This document shows, piece after piece, positions 22,583-31,573 of a stretch of DNA of 64,000 nucleotides. How positions within the stretch are numbered: position 1 is the stretch's first letter; each line of letters starts with the position of its first letter. Below the pieces are notes generated by a model. That model was not told where the DNA came from, did no database searches, and saw only the letters and a list, made by a program, of their open reading frames with translations. A program made the translations under genes and the position numbers. This stretch comes from Prostheceraeus crozeri (Eukaryota; Platyhelminthes; Polycladida; Euryleptidae): positions 1,279,930 through 1,343,929 of the forward strand of contig CAJQUW010001420.1 of NCBI GenBank assembly GCA_907163375.1, given 5' to 3'.

Positions 22583-24306
22583 TGTATTCTATAAATCACG
22601 TGGTTACAATCTGCAACGAAGAAAAGGTTATTTAAATAATACGCATAAACAATTAAACAATAGGTATTGTTAGTTAAATATCTTTAAGAAATAAGAGCTA
22701 CCATTATAACCTAATGTTCGGTTAAGCAATGGATTGCTACTAAAAATTTTTATAGATTCAACAATGCTAATCTCAAAGTTCGAGTTTCCACGGTAAATGA
22801 TTTTAAAGCAATCATTATAGTTACGAAAACAATGGTTACATTGTTCTATGTGTTGTGCAATGGCACTATTGCCACTTAAGTGTTCAAGTTTACGTTGATG
22901 CAGACGTCTTTTGGTTTTGCCAATATATTGGCAATCAGGATCAACCTGACATTGAAAGCAATAGACAAGACGCGATTGCATGTCTGGACCTAACTTACTT
23001 TTAAGGGAGAAATATCTTCCAGTTTTGAACGAGGTCATAACAACCTTGCATTCCAAGTTAAGTTTACGAAATATTTTTACTAACTTATTACTAAATTTCT
23101 GTGATGCATAACCCACGAAGGGGATTTTGATTATTTTATTGAAGTCATTATCAATTGTAACGCGTGAAGAATTGTTTAATTTACGACCTATAAATTTGTT
23201 AATTGTTGATTGAATTAATTGCAATGGATAGCCATTTCTACTCGTACTTAAGATATTGGTAATTTTATTACATTCATTATGGAATAGATTCCAATTGGTG
23301 GATACATTGTAAGCACGATGAAGCATGCCTAATACTAGTGTGTTTTTCCAATTGCGAGGACATAAAGCATTGAAATTCAGTAAAAGACCTGTAAAGGTAG
23401 GTTTACGATAAATCTCAGTAAGTATATTGTCCTCATCAATTTTCAGAAGGACATCTAGAAACGGTAATTCTTTATTGCCCACTTCTGATGTAAAGTGCAA
23501 GTTACTGTGTTGAATGTTTAGAAAATTATGGAATACATCTATGTGTTGTTCATTGTTAAATACAGCTATGATATCATCCACATAACGACGATACACAACA
23601 GGAGAGAAAGGTAAGTCCTGCCATTTATGTTCTAGATTAGCTAAGAAGACGTTAGCAAGGGTTGGACCCAACGGGCTACCCATACTTACACCATCCACCT
23701 GTTGGTATACAGTATCATTCATAAGAAAGCAACCAGACGTGGCAAATTTTAATAAGTCTTTAAATACTTTTTCTTCGTACTTCGGTTTATTGGCATTACT
23801 AGGTGAGTACACTAATTTAGTTGCAATGTTGATTGCTTCAGTTACGGGTACGTTGGTAAATAAGTTTTCGACGTCAAAGCTCACAAGGGTGCTATGACGG
23901 TTTATTTTATGTTTAACATCATCTAATACACTAATGAAATCATTAGTTGATTTCAACATAAGGTCATCATTGATATGTGGTTTAATTAAATTGTCTAAGT
24001 ATTTAGCTAATTTATAATTAGCAGCACCAATAGTACTAACTATCGGTCGAACAGGGTAATTGTTCTTATGTACTTTTACGGTACCATAGATACGTGCAAT
24101 GTTACTACCAGAAGGCAGTATGTCCTTATAAACGCTGTCATCAACTTTATTTTTTACATATTTATTGAGATAGCGAGATAATTTATTTTCCTCGATACAA
24201 ACAGGATGTTTTTTAATATCATTAGGTACAGGAATTATTTTAAATTTAGAAGAATCACTCAATATCGCATTAAGTTTATGATTATAGTCATCAGTATCTA
24301 CAAGCA
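22583..24306 (-). mobile_element. Penelope-like element, inverted 5'-truncated copy
   Basis: Reverse complement of 24320-26043 over 1,724 bp with no length difference and only a couple of substitutions noticed. It lacks the N-terminal third of the element, the 5' leader and the last 33 bp seen at the right ends of the direct copies. In PLEs, upstream partial copies in direct or inverted orientation act as pseudo-LTRs. It belongs to the composite bounded by the 13-bp duplication. Confidence 0.9.
22670..24262 (-). CDS. Truncated Penelope-like RT/GIY-YIG protein (inverted copy)
   Basis: A 530-residue frame from an internal Met (MSDSSKFKIIPVPND). It carries the RT core (VHKNNYPVRPIVST, STLVSFDVENLF, DGVSMGSPLGPTLANVFLA, YRRYVDDIIAVF) and the C-terminal GIY-YIG nuclease (CQYIGKTKRRLHQRKLEH). 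It equals the full-length protein from about residue 290 onward except one noticed change, Asn for Asp in RGNSNFEISI. Without the N-terminal domain and promoter it is probably not expressed as a working protein, though RT and nuclease domains are unbroken. Confidence 0.85.
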   Translation of the reverse strand: MSDSSKFKIIPVPNDIKKHPVCIEENKLSRYLNKYVKNKVDDSVYKDILPSGSNIARIYGTVKVHKNNYPVRPIVSTIGAANYKLAKYLDNLIKPHINDDLMLKSTNDFISVLDDVKHKINRHSTLVSFDVENLFTNVPVTEAINIATKLVYSPSNANKPKYEEKVFKDLLKFATSGCFLMNDTVYQQVDGVSMGSPLGPTLANVFLANLEHKWQDLPFSPVVYRRYVDDIIAVFNNEQHIDVFHNFLNIQHSNLHFTSEVGNKELPFLDVLLKIDEDNILTEIYRKPTFTGLLLNFNALCPRNWKNTLVLGMLHRAYNVSTNWNLFHNECNKITNILSTSRNGYPLQLIQSTINKFIGRKLNNSSRVTIDNDFNKIIKIPFVGYASQKFSNKLVKIFRKLNLECKVVMTSFKTGRYFSLKSKLGPDMQSRLVYCFQCQVDPDCQYIGKTKRRLHQRKLEHLSGNSAIAQHIEQCNHCFRNYNDCFKIIYRGNSNFEISIVESIKIFSSNPLLNRTLGYNGSSYFLKIFN

Positions 24307-26076
24307 GGTCAAGGTATCGTGCTTGTAGATACTGATGACTATAATCATAAACTTAATGCGATATTGAGTGATTCTTCTAAATTTAAAATAATTCCTGTAC
24401 CTAATGATATTAAAAAACATCCTGTTTGTATCGAGGAAAATAAATTATCTCGCTATCTCAATAAATATGTAAAAAATAAAGTTGATGACAGCGTTTATAA
24501 GGACATACTGCCTTCTGGTAGTAACATTGCACGTATCTATGGTACCGTAAAAGTACATAAGAACAATTACCCTGTTCGACCGATAGTTAGTACTATTGGT
24601 GCTGCTAATTATAAATTAGCTAAATACTTAGACAATTTAATTAAACCACATATCAATGATGACCTTATGTTGAAATCAACTAATGATTTCATTAGTGTAT
24701 TAGATGATGTTAAACATAAAATAAACCGTCATAGCACCCTTGTGAGCTTTGACGTCGAAAACTTATTTACCAACGTACCCGTAACTGAAGCAATCAACAT
24801 TGCAACTAAATTAGTGTACTCACCTAGTAATGCCAATAAACCGAAGTACGAAGAAAAAGTATTTAAAGACTTATTAAAATTTGCCACGTCTGGTTGCTTT
24901 CTTATGAATGATACTGTATACCAACAGGTGGATGGTGTAAGTATGGGTAGCCCGTTGGGTCCAACCCTTGCTAACGTCTTCTTAGCTAATCTAGAACATA
25001 AATGGCAGGACTTACCTTTCTCTCCTGTTGTGTATCGTCGTTATGTGGATGATATCATAGCTGTATTTAACAATGAACAACACATAGATGTATTCCATAA
25101 TTTTCTAAACATTCAACACAGTAACTTGCACTTTACATCAGAAGTGGGCAATAAAGAATTACCGTTTCTAGATGTCCTTCTGAAAATTGATGAGGACAAT
25201 ATACTTACTGAGATTTATCGTAAACCTACCTTTACAGGTCTTTTACTGAATTTCAATGCTTTATGTCCTCGCAATTGGAAAAACACACTAGTATTAGGCA
25301 TGCTTCATCGTGCTTACAATGTATCCACCAATTGGAATCTATTCCATAATGAATGTAATAAAATTACCAATATCTTAAGTACGAGTAGAAATGGCTATCC
25401 ATTGCAATTAATTCAATCAACAATTAACAAATTTATAGGTCGTAAATTAAACAATTCTTCACGCGTTACAATTGATAATGACTTCAATAAAATAATCAAA
25501 ATCCCCTTCGTGGGTTATGCATCACAGAAATTTAGTAATAAGTTAGTAAAAATATTTCGTAAACTTAACTTGGAATGCAAGGTTGTTATGACCTCGTTCA
25601 AAACTGGAAGATATTTCTCCCTTAAAAGTAAGTTAGGTCCAGACATGCAATCGCGTCTTGTCTATTGCTTTCAATGTCAGGTTGATCCTGATTGCCAATA
25701 TATTGGCAAAACCAAAAGACGTCTGCATCAACGTAAACTTGAACACTTAAGTGGCAATAGTGCCATTGCACAACACATAGAACAATGTAACCATTGTTTT
25801 CGTAACTATAATGATTGCTTTAAAATCATTTACCGTGGAAACTCGGACTTTGAGATTAGCATTGTTGAATCTATAAAAATTTTTAGTAGCAATCCATTGC
25901 TTAACCGAACATTAGGTTATAATGGTAGCTCTTATTTCTTAAAGATATTTAACTAACAATACCTATTGTTTAATTGTTTATGCGTAGTATTTAAATAACC
26001 TTTTCTTCGTTGCAGATTGTAACCACGTGATTTATAGAATACATTGACTGAGTATATCTCCACCGTCTAAACATTC
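24307..26076 (+). mobile_element. Penelope-like element, direct 5'-truncated copy
   Basis: Starts inside the coding region at AGGTCAAGGTATCGTGCTTG, which matches the full unit at about 27255. It ends with the 33-bp tail at 26044-26076, directly abutting the full unit. Essentially identical to the full copy; one noticed difference is GCGTAGTATT here against GCGTATTATT. A partial copy placed directly upstream of a full one is the usual PLE tandem arrangement. Confidence 0.9.
24319..25956 (+). CDS. Truncated Penelope-like RT/GIY-YIG protein (direct copy)
   Basis: A 545-residue frame starting at an internal ATG close to the palindrome centre. It contains all RT motifs including YVDD and the complete GIY-YIG nuclease with the terminal SIKIFSSNPLLNRTL (Glu/Asn catalytic region). 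It matches the full protein residue for residue as far as I compared. The N-terminal domain is missing. The upstream sequence is the spacer of the palindrome, so a dedicated promoter is unlikely. Confidence 0.85.
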   Translation: MLVDTDDYNHKLNAILSDSSKFKIIPVPNDIKKHPVCIEENKLSRYLNKYVKNKVDDSVYKDILPSGSNIARIYGTVKVHKNNYPVRPIVSTIGAANYKLAKYLDNLIKPHINDDLMLKSTNDFISVLDDVKHKINRHSTLVSFDVENLFTNVPVTEAINIATKLVYSPSNANKPKYEEKVFKDLLKFATSGCFLMNDTVYQQVDGVSMGSPLGPTLANVFLANLEHKWQDLPFSPVVYRRYVDDIIAVFNNEQHIDVFHNFLNIQHSNLHFTSEVGNKELPFLDVLLKIDEDNILTEIYRKPTFTGLLLNFNALCPRNWKNTLVLGMLHRAYNVSTNWNLFHNECNKITNILSTSRNGYPLQLIQSTINKFIGRKLNNSSRVTIDNDFNKIIKIPFVGYASQKFSNKLVKIFRKLNLECKVVMTSFKTGRYFSLKSKLGPDMQSRLVYCFQCQVDPDCQYIGKTKRRLHQRKLEHLSGNSAIAQHIEQCNHCFRNYNDCFKIIYRGNSDFEISIVESIKIFSSNPLLNRTLGYNGSSYFLKIFN

Positions 26077-26349
26077 GTTGTCTTGTGCGTGGTCTTCACT
26101 GCTACATTTTACTGGGTTGTGTAACATAGCATCATAGAACTCTTGTTGCTGGCCGAGCTCCTGTGGCTCCGTGTCATACCGCTGTACTGTTTTGTATTTA
26201 CAAGTTTGGTTAAGCGGCTTACCGTAACTCACCTGCTGATCTTACCTACACTGTAAGTTATTTTACCTCGTATGTTGTCGACTTCATCTTCATACTACTG
26301 TATTGATTTTACTTAATTTTTGCATAATTTCCTACCGCACGTTAACCTA

Positions 26350-26411
26350 ACTTTAGTGGCTCTGATGAAGATTGTTGGTAACAATCGAAAGACGTCTCAG
26401 CAAAATCAAGT
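26350..26411 (+). ncRNA. Hammerhead ribozyme-like motif in the Penelope leader
   Basis: The core box CTGATGA is at 26362-26368. Stem II is perfect: GATTGTT (26370-26376), loop GGT, AACAATC (26380-26386). GAAA follows at 26387-26390. Stem III is minimal, AGA/TCT around CG (26390-26397). The expected cleavage triplet ends at C26398. Stem I has inner pairs GCT/AGC (26359-26361 with 26399-26401), an internal loop and outer ACTT/AAGT (26350-26353 with 26408-26411). One extra A (26369) sits between the core box and stem II. Hammerheads with very short stem III are known from PLE pseudo-LTRs. Predicted cleavage would leave 45 nt before the start codon. Confidence 0.75.
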
Positions 26412-26443
26412 GTTTTCTATCTTGTTAATGTACTTACCTAACT

Positions 26444-28903
26444 ATGAGTCTATACTCACTAGTCATTTGTTGTATACTGTGGTTTGTAAAAAGTAGTAAT
26501 CTTGCTGATCTATACTTTAGAATAAGTAATCACTTTAATGTATCTGTGAATGATCTCCGAAAACTGGAAAAATGCATTCTCAAAGTCAAAAAATTACAAT
26601 TGGATATCACCTATTTCAATGATTGTGATATTCTTCACTTGTGTCCTAAATTTCTTCTCACTAAACCTAAACTTAAACCAATTAGTGATGATGTTGATGA
26701 ATTCAACAAATTAGCCATCACATCGCATATAAAATTCTTAAATAAAAAATTGAAACACAATAAATTTAAACTCCAAAAGCTTACCAGTCACATTTCGAGT
26801 CAATTATCGTGGTTTCGTATTCTCACGTTAAAATTGGCTATTTACAAACATGTCAATAACTCTCTCCTACAAGTAAAAGAATCTCATCGTAGTAAATTAA
26901 GTAAACTTTGGCTTGAACAAAGGACTGCAACCCCGGATTGCATCATTAACCTTAGTAGCCATTCACTCTCTCTGTTTGAACGTGAAGCATTACGGTATGG
27001 TTTAAAAAATCCTATTGCTCCTAGACACCTTGATTTAGATAAAATGAAATATGAACTAGAAAAATCAATTTGTGGCGTACCACGCAATGATCCTAACTGG
27101 ACCAAAGAAATAAAATTAGATATAATACACTCACTGAAGGAATTCGAAGATAACTGCAATGACACTTTGAAAAGTAAACGTAACCGTATGTTACACATGA
27201 CTTTAAATAGACTATCTAAGATTCGTAACTTAAAGATTTGTTCTTTTGATAAAGGTCAAGGTATCGTGCTTGTAGATACTGATGACTATAATCATAAACT
27301 TAATGCGATATTGAGTGATTCTTCTAAATTTAAAATAATTCCTGTACCTAATGATATTAAAAAACATCCTGTTTGTATCGAGGAAAATAAATTATCTCGC
27401 TATCTCAATAAATATGTAAAAAATAAAGTTGATGACAGCGTTTATAAGGACATACTGCCTTCTGGTAGTAACATTGCACGTATCTATGGTACCGTAAAAG
27501 TACATAAGAACAATTACCCTGTTCGACCGATAGTTAGTACTATTGGTGCTGCTAATTATAAATTAGCTAAATACTTAGACAATTTAATTAAACCACATAT
27601 CAATGATGACCTTATGTTGAAATCAACTAATGATTTCATTAGTGTATTAGATGATGTTAAACATAAAATAAACCGTCATAGCACCCTTGTGAGCTTTGAC
27701 GTCGAAAACTTATTTACCAACGTACCCGTAACTGAAGCAATCAACATTGCAACTAAATTAGTGTACTCACCTAGTAATGCCAATAAACCGAAGTACGAAG
27801 AAAAAGTATTTAAAGACTTATTAAAATTTGCCACGTCTGGTTGCTTTCTTATGAATGATACTGTATACCAACAGGTGGATGGTGTAAGTATGGGTAGCCC
27901 GTTGGGTCCAACCCTTGCTAACGTCTTCTTAGCTAATCTAGAACATAAATGGCAGGACTTACCTTTCTCTCCTGTTGTGTATCGTCGTTATGTGGATGAT
28001 ATCATAGCTGTATTTAACAATGAACAACACATAGATGTATTCCATAATTTTCTAAACATTCAACACAGTAACTTGCACTTTACATCAGAAGTGGGCAATA
28101 AAGAATTACCGTTTCTAGATGTCCTTCTGAAAATTGATGAGGACAATATACTTACTGAGATTTATCGTAAACCTACCTTTACAGGTCTTTTACTGAATTT
28201 CAATGCTTTATGTCCTCGCAATTGGAAAAACACACTAGTATTAGGCATGCTTCATCGTGCTTACAATGTATCCACCAATTGGAATCTATTCCATAATGAA
28301 TGTAATAAAATTACCAATATCTTAAGTACGAGTAGAAATGGCTATCCATTGCAATTAATTCAATCAACAATTAACAAATTTATAGGTCGTAAATTAAACA
28401 ATTCTTCACGCGTTACAATTGATAATGACTTCAATAAAATAATCAAAATCCCCTTCGTGGGTTATGCATCACAGAAATTTAGTAATAAGTTAGTAAAAAT
28501 ATTTCGTAAACTTAACTTGGAATGCAAGGTTGTTATGACCTCGTTCAAAACTGGAAGATATTTCTCCCTTAAAAGTAAGTTAGGTCCAGACATGCAATCG
28601 CGTCTTGTCTATTGCTTTCAATGTCAGGTTGATCCTGATTGCCAATATATTGGCAAAACCAAAAGACGTCTGCATCAACGTAAACTTGAACACTTAAGTG
28701 GCAATAGTGCCATTGCACAACACATAGAACAATGTAACCATTGTTTTCGTAACTATAATGATTGCTTTAAAATCATTTACCGTGGAAACTCGGACTTTGA
28801 GATTAGCATTGTTGAATCTATAAAAATTTTTAGTAGCAATCCATTGCTTAACCGAACATTAGGTTATAATGGTAGCTCTTATTTCTTAAAGATATTTAAC
28901 TAA
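26444..28903 (+). CDS. Penelope-like reverse transcriptase with GIY-YIG endonuclease, intact
   Basis: 819 residues. An in-frame stop at 26426 lies just upstream of the ATG. Residues 1-290 form a Lys/Leu-rich N-terminal domain typical of PLEs. The RT follows: VKVHKNNYPVRPIVST, STLVSFDVENLFTNVP, DGVSMGSPLGPTLANVFLA and YRRYVDDIIAVF, with YVDD at 516-519, then ELPFLDVLL. A linker leads to a nuclease region with Cys/His residues (CFQCQ, HIEQCNHCF) and YIGKTKRRLHQRKLEH, with YIG at 735-737 and ESIKIFSSNPLLNRTL near the end. The RT copies the RNA at a nick made by the nuclease; RT is related to telomerase. Motif set and order match EN-containing PLEs (Penelope/Poseidon type; exact clade unresolved). 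Confidence 0.95.
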   Translation: MSLYSLVICCILWFVKSSNLADLYFRISNHFNVSVNDLRKLEKCILKVKKLQLDITYFNDCDILHLCPKFLLTKPKLKPISDDVDEFNKLAITSHIKFLNKKLKHNKFKLQKLTSHISSQLSWFRILTLKLAIYKHVNNSLLQVKESHRSKLSKLWLEQRTATPDCIINLSSHSLSLFEREALRYGLKNPIAPRHLDLDKMKYELEKSICGVPRNDPNWTKEIKLDIIHSLKEFEDNCNDTLKSKRNRMLHMTLNRLSKIRNLKICSFDKGQGIVLVDTDDYNHKLNAILSDSSKFKIIPVPNDIKKHPVCIEENKLSRYLNKYVKNKVDDSVYKDILPSGSNIARIYGTVKVHKNNYPVRPIVSTIGAANYKLAKYLDNLIKPHINDDLMLKSTNDFISVLDDVKHKINRHSTLVSFDVENLFTNVPVTEAINIATKLVYSPSNANKPKYEEKVFKDLLKFATSGCFLMNDTVYQQVDGVSMGSPLGPTLANVFLANLEHKWQDLPFSPVVYRRYVDDIIAVFNNEQHIDVFHNFLNIQHSNLHFTSEVGNKELPFLDVLLKIDEDNILTEIYRKPTFTGLLLNFNALCPRNWKNTLVLGMLHRAYNVSTNWNLFHNECNKITNILSTSRNGYPLQLIQSTINKFIGRKLNNSSRVTIDNDFNKIIKIPFVGYASQKFSNKLVKIFRKLNLECKVVMTSFKTGRYFSLKSKLGPDMQSRLVYCFQCQVDPDCQYIGKTKRRLHQRKLEHLSGNSAIAQHIEQCNHCFRNYNDCFKIIYRGNSDFEISIVESIKIFSSNPLLNRTLGYNGSSYFLKIFN

Positions 28904-29023
28904 CAATACCTATTGTTTAATTGTTTATGCGTATTATTTAAATAACCTTTTCTTCGTTGCAGATTGTAACCACGTGATTTATAGAATACATTGACTGAGT
29001 ATATCTCCACCGTCTAAACATTC

Positions 29024-29036
29024 GATATCCGAAAAA
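29024..29036. repeat. Right 13-bp target-site duplication of Penelope-like composite
   Basis: GATATCCGAAAAA, identical to 22570-22582. It immediately follows the 33-bp tail of the full unit. Confidence 0.88.
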
Positions 29037-29540
29037 GTCTCCATGTGAATTCCTAATACCTAATAAAAGAAGATTTAGCAGATATCTTTCTGTGGCTAGC
29101 TTGAACTCTTATTGACAAATAAAACCACTTGAATCTTTCAAGAATGTAAATAACAGCATCGCTCTCTTCATAAGGTGTGTAATTCATTCTGCAAGACTGG
29201 TGCCGAGTGATGCTTTCTGATGGATCTTTTGAACCTCAATATTTTATCTCCACCGACCCGAAAGCCAGCGATTAAGCAGGAACCGGAAATACTGCTCAAG
29301 ATGAGTGAGGAACGCCAGAAAATCTATGACATTCTTCCCATCAAGACATTGTAGTCAACTGACGATGGAAGAAAAGCTTGAGATATTTAGGCCTACTTGG
29401 AAATTGTAAACGCGAAACTGATGAAGATGTTAAAGCTCTACCCATTTCCAACACGACGGTGCACTGTGTCCGCTCATAAAGACAGTGTTATTCTCGCTCC
29501 ATCGTAAAGCTGTTCAATTGTTTGGTCTTTGCTTGAATTT

Positions 29541-29780
29541 AGTCCAGACATCAACCCAATACAGAATTAATCCAATAATTGTTGGGTGACCCTGTAGAAG
29601 AAGGAGCTCGTCCAAACACCATCAACTGTCTTCTGTAGAATTGATGAGCATCATAGGCTAATCCGGATGAGAGCGAAAGACATTTCAGCATGGCTGTCGC
29701 ACAGTCTTTGCACATCAATACCGCGTTGCATCAACTCCATGCTGCGAAATAGGGGTCATCATTCCAATTACCGTAAGATG
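29541..29780 (+). pseudogene. Tc1-like transposase C-terminal remnant
   Basis: The plus-strand frame starts SPDINPIQN (normally SPDLNPIENLW, holding the last catalytic region). It continues KKELVQTPSTVFCRIDEHH and ends WLSHSLCTSIPRCINSMLR then NRGHHSNYRKMH, the usual PRRxxxVIRARGGHTxY end of Tc1 transposases. Two in-frame stops near the start show decay. The upstream half was not identified with certainty; MITE copy 1 follows directly. Confidence 0.6.
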
Positions 29781-30237
29781 CACTAGGTGACATGTCACGC
29801 TCAATCACGGTACGCGTAATTCACGCGTAAACTACGCGTAATTACACATGACCCTAAACATCTGTGGCTATGCGTGACATTGCTGCAACATCTGTCGGCA
29901 GTCCTATTATATAGACTTTGCGTCTCATGTGTCTGCATGTATCAGAGGTTAGGTCTCAATTTCATGCTCAGGGAAGACAGAACATATATGTACTTAGCGG
30001 TTCATCCGTGGTTCAAGCGGCGACGAAGACAACCGAAGACGACGCGCAAACTATAAACGCTCGCCCGCGCGTATTCATAAACATTCCCCATGTTTTAGCA
30101 GCATCAGATCAAGTGATTTATTCTGACTCTTACTGCAGCTCATATGTACGCGCGTAGAAGAATAGAATGTCTTTATAACCACGGATGTTTGGAGTGTTCC
30201 GTAATTACGCGTGAATTACGCGTGGCATGTCACCTAG
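29781..30237 (+). mobile_element. MITE family M1, copy 1
   Basis: The ends are CACTAGGTGACATG on the left and CATGTCACCTAG on the right. Subterminal ACGCGTAATT words and internal GAATACGCGCGGGCGAGCG-type sequence are shared with copies at 39742-40174 (reversed) and 59065-59524. No coding capacity. A target duplication could not be identified at any copy. Confidence 0.8.
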
Positions 30238-30241
30238 CTTC

Positions 30242-31572
30242 GGGTGATTTGGGACAGTTTTGACTGTTTTTCTAGAATTTCATAATAACCATTAATGTTT
30301 GAAATTAAATAATGACTCATCTATGCGAATGGCTCAAAGAAGTAACATACTAATTTAGTGGCATCTGTATCATAATGTGCATCCATGTAGAAGCGAATAC
30401 ATGTGCTGTCCCAAGTCACTTGTGAATTAGACACTATTTGGACACTATTTGTGAATTACAACTAGATACTATTTAGAATAACACTATTACTTCACTGTTG
30501 CACCTTCCAGTCCCCGTAATGTGCTTGAAATTCCCACAAAACCAAGTAAAACGAAAAAATCAGTGTCCCAAGTCACCCCACATTGAGTGAATGGGACATG
30601 AAAACTCATTTTATTGGAATTCTCGTATTCACAACGTAGGCTACTATTTTAACGTAGACTATCAAATGTAATCAGAAAATCTGTTCAATAGTCAGCACCG
30701 GTGGTTTCATCAAATTCCAGTTGCTCGGTCAACATCACAGAGCTATAAATGTCCACGTCTTGTTGTAATTGGTTCCCGTAAAATCTTGATTATTTCATGC
30801 ATCACAACTTCAGATTCATCGACCCTGGTTGGCCATTCAAAGTACTTACTTACATGAGGATATGCCTTCACAAATGTCATTTTTAAATGACGTTGATTGT
30901 TCTGAATTTCATCAGTAAAAATACTTGTCACCTTACCAACGAATTTCTTTTTACTTCCGGAAGCCGTCTGCAGCTCGACAATCAGCCGCGTGTGCCCTTA
31001 TCAATGCTTTCTAACTCAAGACTTTGGTTTTCCTCAGCACCTGAACTCCTTAAAGACAAAATATAGATCTTGTTTAAATTAGAGGCCTATATTATCTTCA
31101 ATGGTTTCCTTTTACCTTCTATACTTCACCAGGTTTAGACTGTAGCTAACTAAGGTAATGGATATTTGTCGGCCATTCGGTTGGGGGTGACTTGGGACAA
31201 TATGTCTCTGCACTAATCAACTAAGTAGGTGTCAAGCAAAAAATATCGCATTAATAAGTACCAATCGCACTTAAGAAACAGTAATGTACTAATACTAACT
31301 TAATTCCATGAATTAAATCATTTTGTCTCACACACTTACTTGTGTGGAGAAAATAGTTTGAGCAACATTTTTTACATGCACGTGTTTTTCTCTATTTGAA
31401 ATCTCTGATTCTGAAATCAATGGATTCAAACAAAAATCTCGAAAACGTTTTTTGTCAAAGGAAATTCACTCCAAATGTTGATATTAAATAGTAAATGTTG
31501 ACTTGACATAATTACGTTCTTGTCTACAGATGAGGTTCAACGTCCGCTTTTGGTTTTGTCCCAAGTCACCCC
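30242..31572. repeat. Cluster of GGGTGACTTGGGACA terminal motifs
   Basis: The word GGGTGAYTTGGGACA or a close variant occurs at 30242 (plus), 30407 (minus, shortened), 30564 (minus), 31185 (plus) and 31557 (minus). The plus/minus pairs 30242-30580 and 31185-31572 look like termini of small non-autonomous DNA elements or of one rearranged element. No transposase seen. The superfamily is not assigned. Confidence 0.5.
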
Positions 31573-31573
31573 A

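Larger units (their letters stand above)
26077..29023 (+). mobile_element. Penelope-like element, full unit
   Basis: A 2,947-bp unit with a 367-nt leader, an intact 819-codon frame and a 3' region of about 120 nt. The 3' region ends with the same 33-bp tail as the preceding copy. The unit border at 26076/26077 is set by comparing the tail with the right end at 29023, where the target duplication begins. High identity of the three units and the unbroken reading frame indicate a very recent insertion that may still be active. Confidence 0.92.

Noticed and set aside
26884-27198. 104-codon minus-strand frame inside the PLE
   Set aside because: Antisense shadow of the intact RT frame.
27281-27330. 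CTGATGA within the PLE coding region as a second hammerhead
   Set aside because: No stem II or GAAA follows; it is an ordinary codon run (also in both truncated copies).
29874-30157. Overlapping plus-strand frames with CVSCVCMYQRL-like sequence
   Set aside because: They fall inside MITE M1 and recur only because the MITE recurs; the same reading is broken differently in each copy.
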